From NCBI GenBank assembly GCA_031261865.1, contig JAISIV010000135.1, forward strand, positions 1-7,262: 7,262 bases of DNA, written 5' to 3'. The notes under the pieces were generated by a model. That model made no database searches. It was not told the origin of the DNA and was given only the letters and a program-made list of their open reading frames with translations. Made by a program: the position numbers and the translations under genes. Of this stretch, positions 5,905-7,262 are shown one piece after another. Positions within the stretch are counted from its first letter, which is position 1; each line of letters starts with the position of its first letter. Origin of the DNA: Lactobacillaceae bacterium (GTDB taxonomy: Bacteria; Bacillota; Bacilli; Lactobacillales; Lactobacillaceae).

Positions 5905-6854
5905 TAGTCGGCTGCCTCATCTATTGTTTTTTGTGCGATTTCTTCAAGCGTCTGGTTATCGTAGGTGACATACGACAAGATATTTGAATCATTCAATTGA
6001 ACTTTATGTTCATAGTCCCTGAGTACTCTTTCAACGAAAGTTGGAAGAGTTACTTCTTCACCCAAGTAAGAGATTTTACCGGCAGAAATTACTTTTCCAA
6101 TCTCTAGGTCGTGTCCAACAAAGTGGATCAATGAGTTTTCAGGAATATTCAAATCTTCAAAAATTTGAGAATAATCATCGTTTAATGAAACCGAGAAATC
6201 ACTTTCCTCTTCAGCGTTGTTGCTTTCATTAACTCTATTTAGAATATCGTTAACGCTTAAACCCTGACTATTAGCTTCTTTTTTTTCTTCGGACTGAACT
6301 TCAGCAACTTTTACTTCAGTTTCTGGTTCAGGGACGTTAACTTCTTCAGGTGCTTGAGAATCAATTTCTAATTTCGGAGCCTTGGACAGAACTTTTTGAC
6401 TATTGGCTTCAACGAATTGGGCAATATTTCTCGAGTTGGTATTGCTAAGCTCGCTAACTTGTCTTAGACTTTCGTAAGAAAATGTTGACTGATTTTCTGA
6501 TTCGATAAAGCTCGACTCACTAGCCTCACTGATGCTATCTTGAACATCGAATTGGGAATCATGGGGTAAATCATAATACTGTTCAATGTGGCGAACCATT
6601 TCACTTAATTTAACTTTGAGAAAATTTTTATTTCGGTTAACGATTCCCTTGGGAAAAGTCGCCATCAAGCTCTTAACTAAATATCTAGGATCGTCATCAA
6701 CTTCTACTTCGTATTCGAGGTTAAAATCTTCCGGTACGGTTTGCATGTTTAAAGATTCAAGCAACTCTTCAGTGCTTGATGCGTAACCAACTACATAAAA
6801 TAACCCTTTTTCGAAAGACGGATTAGAAAAAATACCAATTCTGTTTGTCGCCAT
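5904..6854 (-). CDS. Degenerate GIY-YIG/T5orf172-like protein with acidic linker and C-terminal domain, 316 aa
   Basis: Residues 5-95 run IGIFSNPS, GLFYVVGY, EELLESLN, VPEDFNLEYEVEV and NRNKNFLKV. This follows the order of T5orf172/MUG113 domains (GIY-YIG nuclease superfamily), but the positions I would align with the KIG lysine, the helix arginine and the REFF glutamate are V, L and N. Nuclease activity is therefore doubtful. Residues about 100-225 are a Ser/Glu-rich, probably disordered linker. Residues about 228-312 form a second globular domain (NSLIHFV, GKVISAGKISYLGEE, FVERVLRDY) that loosely resembles RAMA/DUF4357-type DNA-associated domains; this is tentative. Upstream in-frame TTG 6908 and ATG 6881 lie within or before the promoter. 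ATG 6854 has AAGGGG at 6859-6864, so it is chosen. The gene is coupled to the hydrolase by TAATG. Function unknown; a DNA-related role is inference from fold resemblance. Confidence 0.78.
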   Translation of the reverse strand: MATNRIGIFSNPSFEKGLFYVVGYASSTEELLESLNMQTVPEDFNLEYEVEVDDDPRYLVKSLMATFPKGIVNRNKNFLKVKLSEMVRHIEQYYDLPHDSQFDVQDSISEASESSFIESENQSTFSYESLRQVSELSNTNSRNIAQFVEANSQKVLSKAPKLEIDSQAPEEVNVPEPETEVKVAEVQSEEKKEANSQGLSVNDILNRVNESNNAEEESDFSVSLNDDYSQIFEDLNIPENSLIHFVGHDLEIGKVISAGKISYLGEEVTLPTFVERVLRDYEHKVQLNDSNILSYVTYDNQTLEEIAQKTIDEAAD

Positions 6855-6879
6855 ATTACCCCTTAATACATTACCTTTC

Positions 6880-6908
6880 ATTTTATACGAATAAGCGGTT
6901 ATGCACAA
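6880..6908 (-). promoter_or_regulatory. Probable promoter of the nuclease-like/hydrolase operon
   Basis: On the minus strand, TTGTGC (6903-6908), a 17-nt spacer, then TAAAAT (6880-6885); the overlapping TATAAA at 6882-6887 is an alternative -10. The expected transcript start is near 6873, just ahead of the AAGGGG ribosome site for ATG 6854. This argues against the longer in-frame starts at 6881 and 6908. Confidence 0.5.
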
Positions 6909-6924
6909 ATGAGGGTGCGATTTT

Positions 6925-7092
6925 TTAATCCTGTAATCGATTTTTTCGCTTAATTAATGCAGCAGTTAGCGTCAATCCTAGTCCAGCATACAGAATAGAA
7001 GGTCTATTTTTATCAACTGTTGATTCGTGTGAGATTTTTTCAAGACCTAAAGCTAATCCTCCTGCTCCAGCAAATAATTCAACAGTTTTCAT
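6925..7092 (-). CDS. Small 55-aa ORF: cytosine-methyltransferase motif I head joined to a membrane-like tail
   Basis: ATG 7092 is preceded by AAAGG at 7101-7105 with 8-nt spacing, and the frame closes at TAA 6925-6927. Residues 3-18 (TVELFAGAGGLALGLE) match the N-terminal motif I (S-adenosylmethionine-binding loop) of C5 cytosine DNA methyltransferases almost perfectly. From about residue 21 the similarity stops: a polar stretch (HESTVDKNRPS) leads to a hydrophobic segment (ILYAGLGLTLTAALI, 33-47) and a basic tail (KRKNRLQD). That end resembles the membrane segment of cell-wall-anchored proteins, but no LPXTG is present. It could be a remnant or chimera left by deletion of a methyltransferase gene, a split-methyltransferase N-terminal piece, or a real two-helix small membrane protein whose Gly/Ala-rich first helix resembles motif I by chance. 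The good ribosome site favours expression. No methyltransferase body is present in the window. Confidence 0.6.
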   Translation of the reverse strand: MKTVELFAGAGGLALGLEKISHESTVDKNRPSILYAGLGLTLTAALIKRKNRLQD

Positions 7093-7113
7093 GATTAAAA
7101 CCTTTATATTTTT

Positions 7114-7131
7114 TTAAATTAATTTTTAAAA
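7114..7131. repeat. 18-bp direct repeat, copy 1
   Basis: TTAAATTAATTTTTAAAA occurs here and again at 7240-7257, exact over 18 bases and 126 bp apart. Both copies are in the AT-rich island, where chance matches are much more likely than in ordinary sequence. Confidence 0.5.
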
Positions 7132-7239
7132 CTTAATAATTTAAAATTATTATTTATAAATCTTATTTATTTTATTACTTATTAAAGTTATAATTATATA
7201 TTTATTTTTTTTATATTTAATTATTTTTAAATTTTTTTA

Positions 7240-7257
7240 TTAAATTAATTTTTAAAA
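7240..7257. repeat. 18-bp direct repeat, copy 2
   Basis: Exact second copy of the 18-mer at 7114-7131. It lies five bases from the right edge, so further copies outside the window are possible. Confidence 0.5.
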
Positions 7258-7262
7258 TAATT

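Larger units (their letters stand above)
7093..7262. other. Extremely AT-rich noncoding region
   Basis: I count only 7 G or C in 170 bases, and none from 7188 to the right edge (75 bases). No coding sequence is supportable. It holds the ribosome site of the small ORF at its left end and many TATAAT-like strings that cannot be ranked. It may be the ORF's promoter region, a low-complexity spacer at a region boundary, or part of a larger AT-rich element that continues beyond the window. Confidence 0.8.

Noticed and set aside
6855..6908. Longer start (TTG 6908 or ATG 6881) for the nuclease-like protein
   Set aside because: These starts overlap the likely promoter and lack ribosome sites; ATG 6854 has AAGGGG just upstream.
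6918..6946. Two CGATTTTTT strings as a possible terminator after the mini-ORF
   Set aside because: They are direct, not inverted, copies about 20 bp apart, so they cannot form a hairpin.
6925..7020. Cell-wall sorting signal in the tail of the mini-ORF
   Set aside because: The hydrophobic segment and basic tail fit, but no LPXTG-like motif precedes them, and the N-terminus is not a normal signal peptide.

Overview
The window looks like chromosomal DNA from a low-GC Gram-positive bacterium, most likely a member of the Lactobacillales. The evidence is AT-rich coding sequence, AGGAG-type ribosome sites, short hairpin-plus-T-run terminators, tight minus-strand operons, and SteT-like permease, NfrA-like nitroreductase and lactobacillus-like aquaporin sequences. 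The species cannot be fixed from the sequence. There is no rRNA, tRNA, CRISPR array, transposase or integrase.

Layout, from high to low coordinates because almost everything is on the minus strand. (1) 7093-7262 is a noncoding island of about 96% A+T. (2) 6925-7092 is a 55-codon ORF whose first 18 or so residues match motif I of cytosine-5 DNA methyltransferases, while the rest looks like a small membrane segment. (3) 6854 to 5128 is a two-gene operon: a 316-residue protein with an apparently degenerate GIY-YIG/T5orf172-like head, an acidic linker and a globular tail, followed with a one-base TAATG overlap by an alpha/beta hydrolase. (4) 3731-5107, the only plus-strand gene, is an APC/LAT-family amino acid permease. 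It converges on the hydrolase at a bidirectional hairpin terminator. (5) 3595 to 2158 is a nitroreductase-aquaporin operon that ends at a clear terminator. (6) 2088 to the left edge is a three-gene operon joined by two TAATG overlaps: a membrane-anchored protein with 15-residue GNT repeats, an unrecognised 156-residue protein, and a DUF2201-type protein (zinc-metallopeptidase-like head plus VWA domain) cut off by the window edge.

The known genes suggest amino acid uptake or exchange, flavin-dependent reduction, and channel-mediated water or small-solute flux. The two least understood units are operon 6 and the nuclease-like/hydrolase pair. DUF2201 proteins usually sit beside a MoxR-type AAA+ ATPase. 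No ATPase is upstream here; instead there is a membrane-anchored repeat protein and a small unknown protein. Two genes, the permease and the repeat protein, have a good -10 box exactly 7 nt before the ATG and no ribosome site, so they may be read from leaderless mRNAs.
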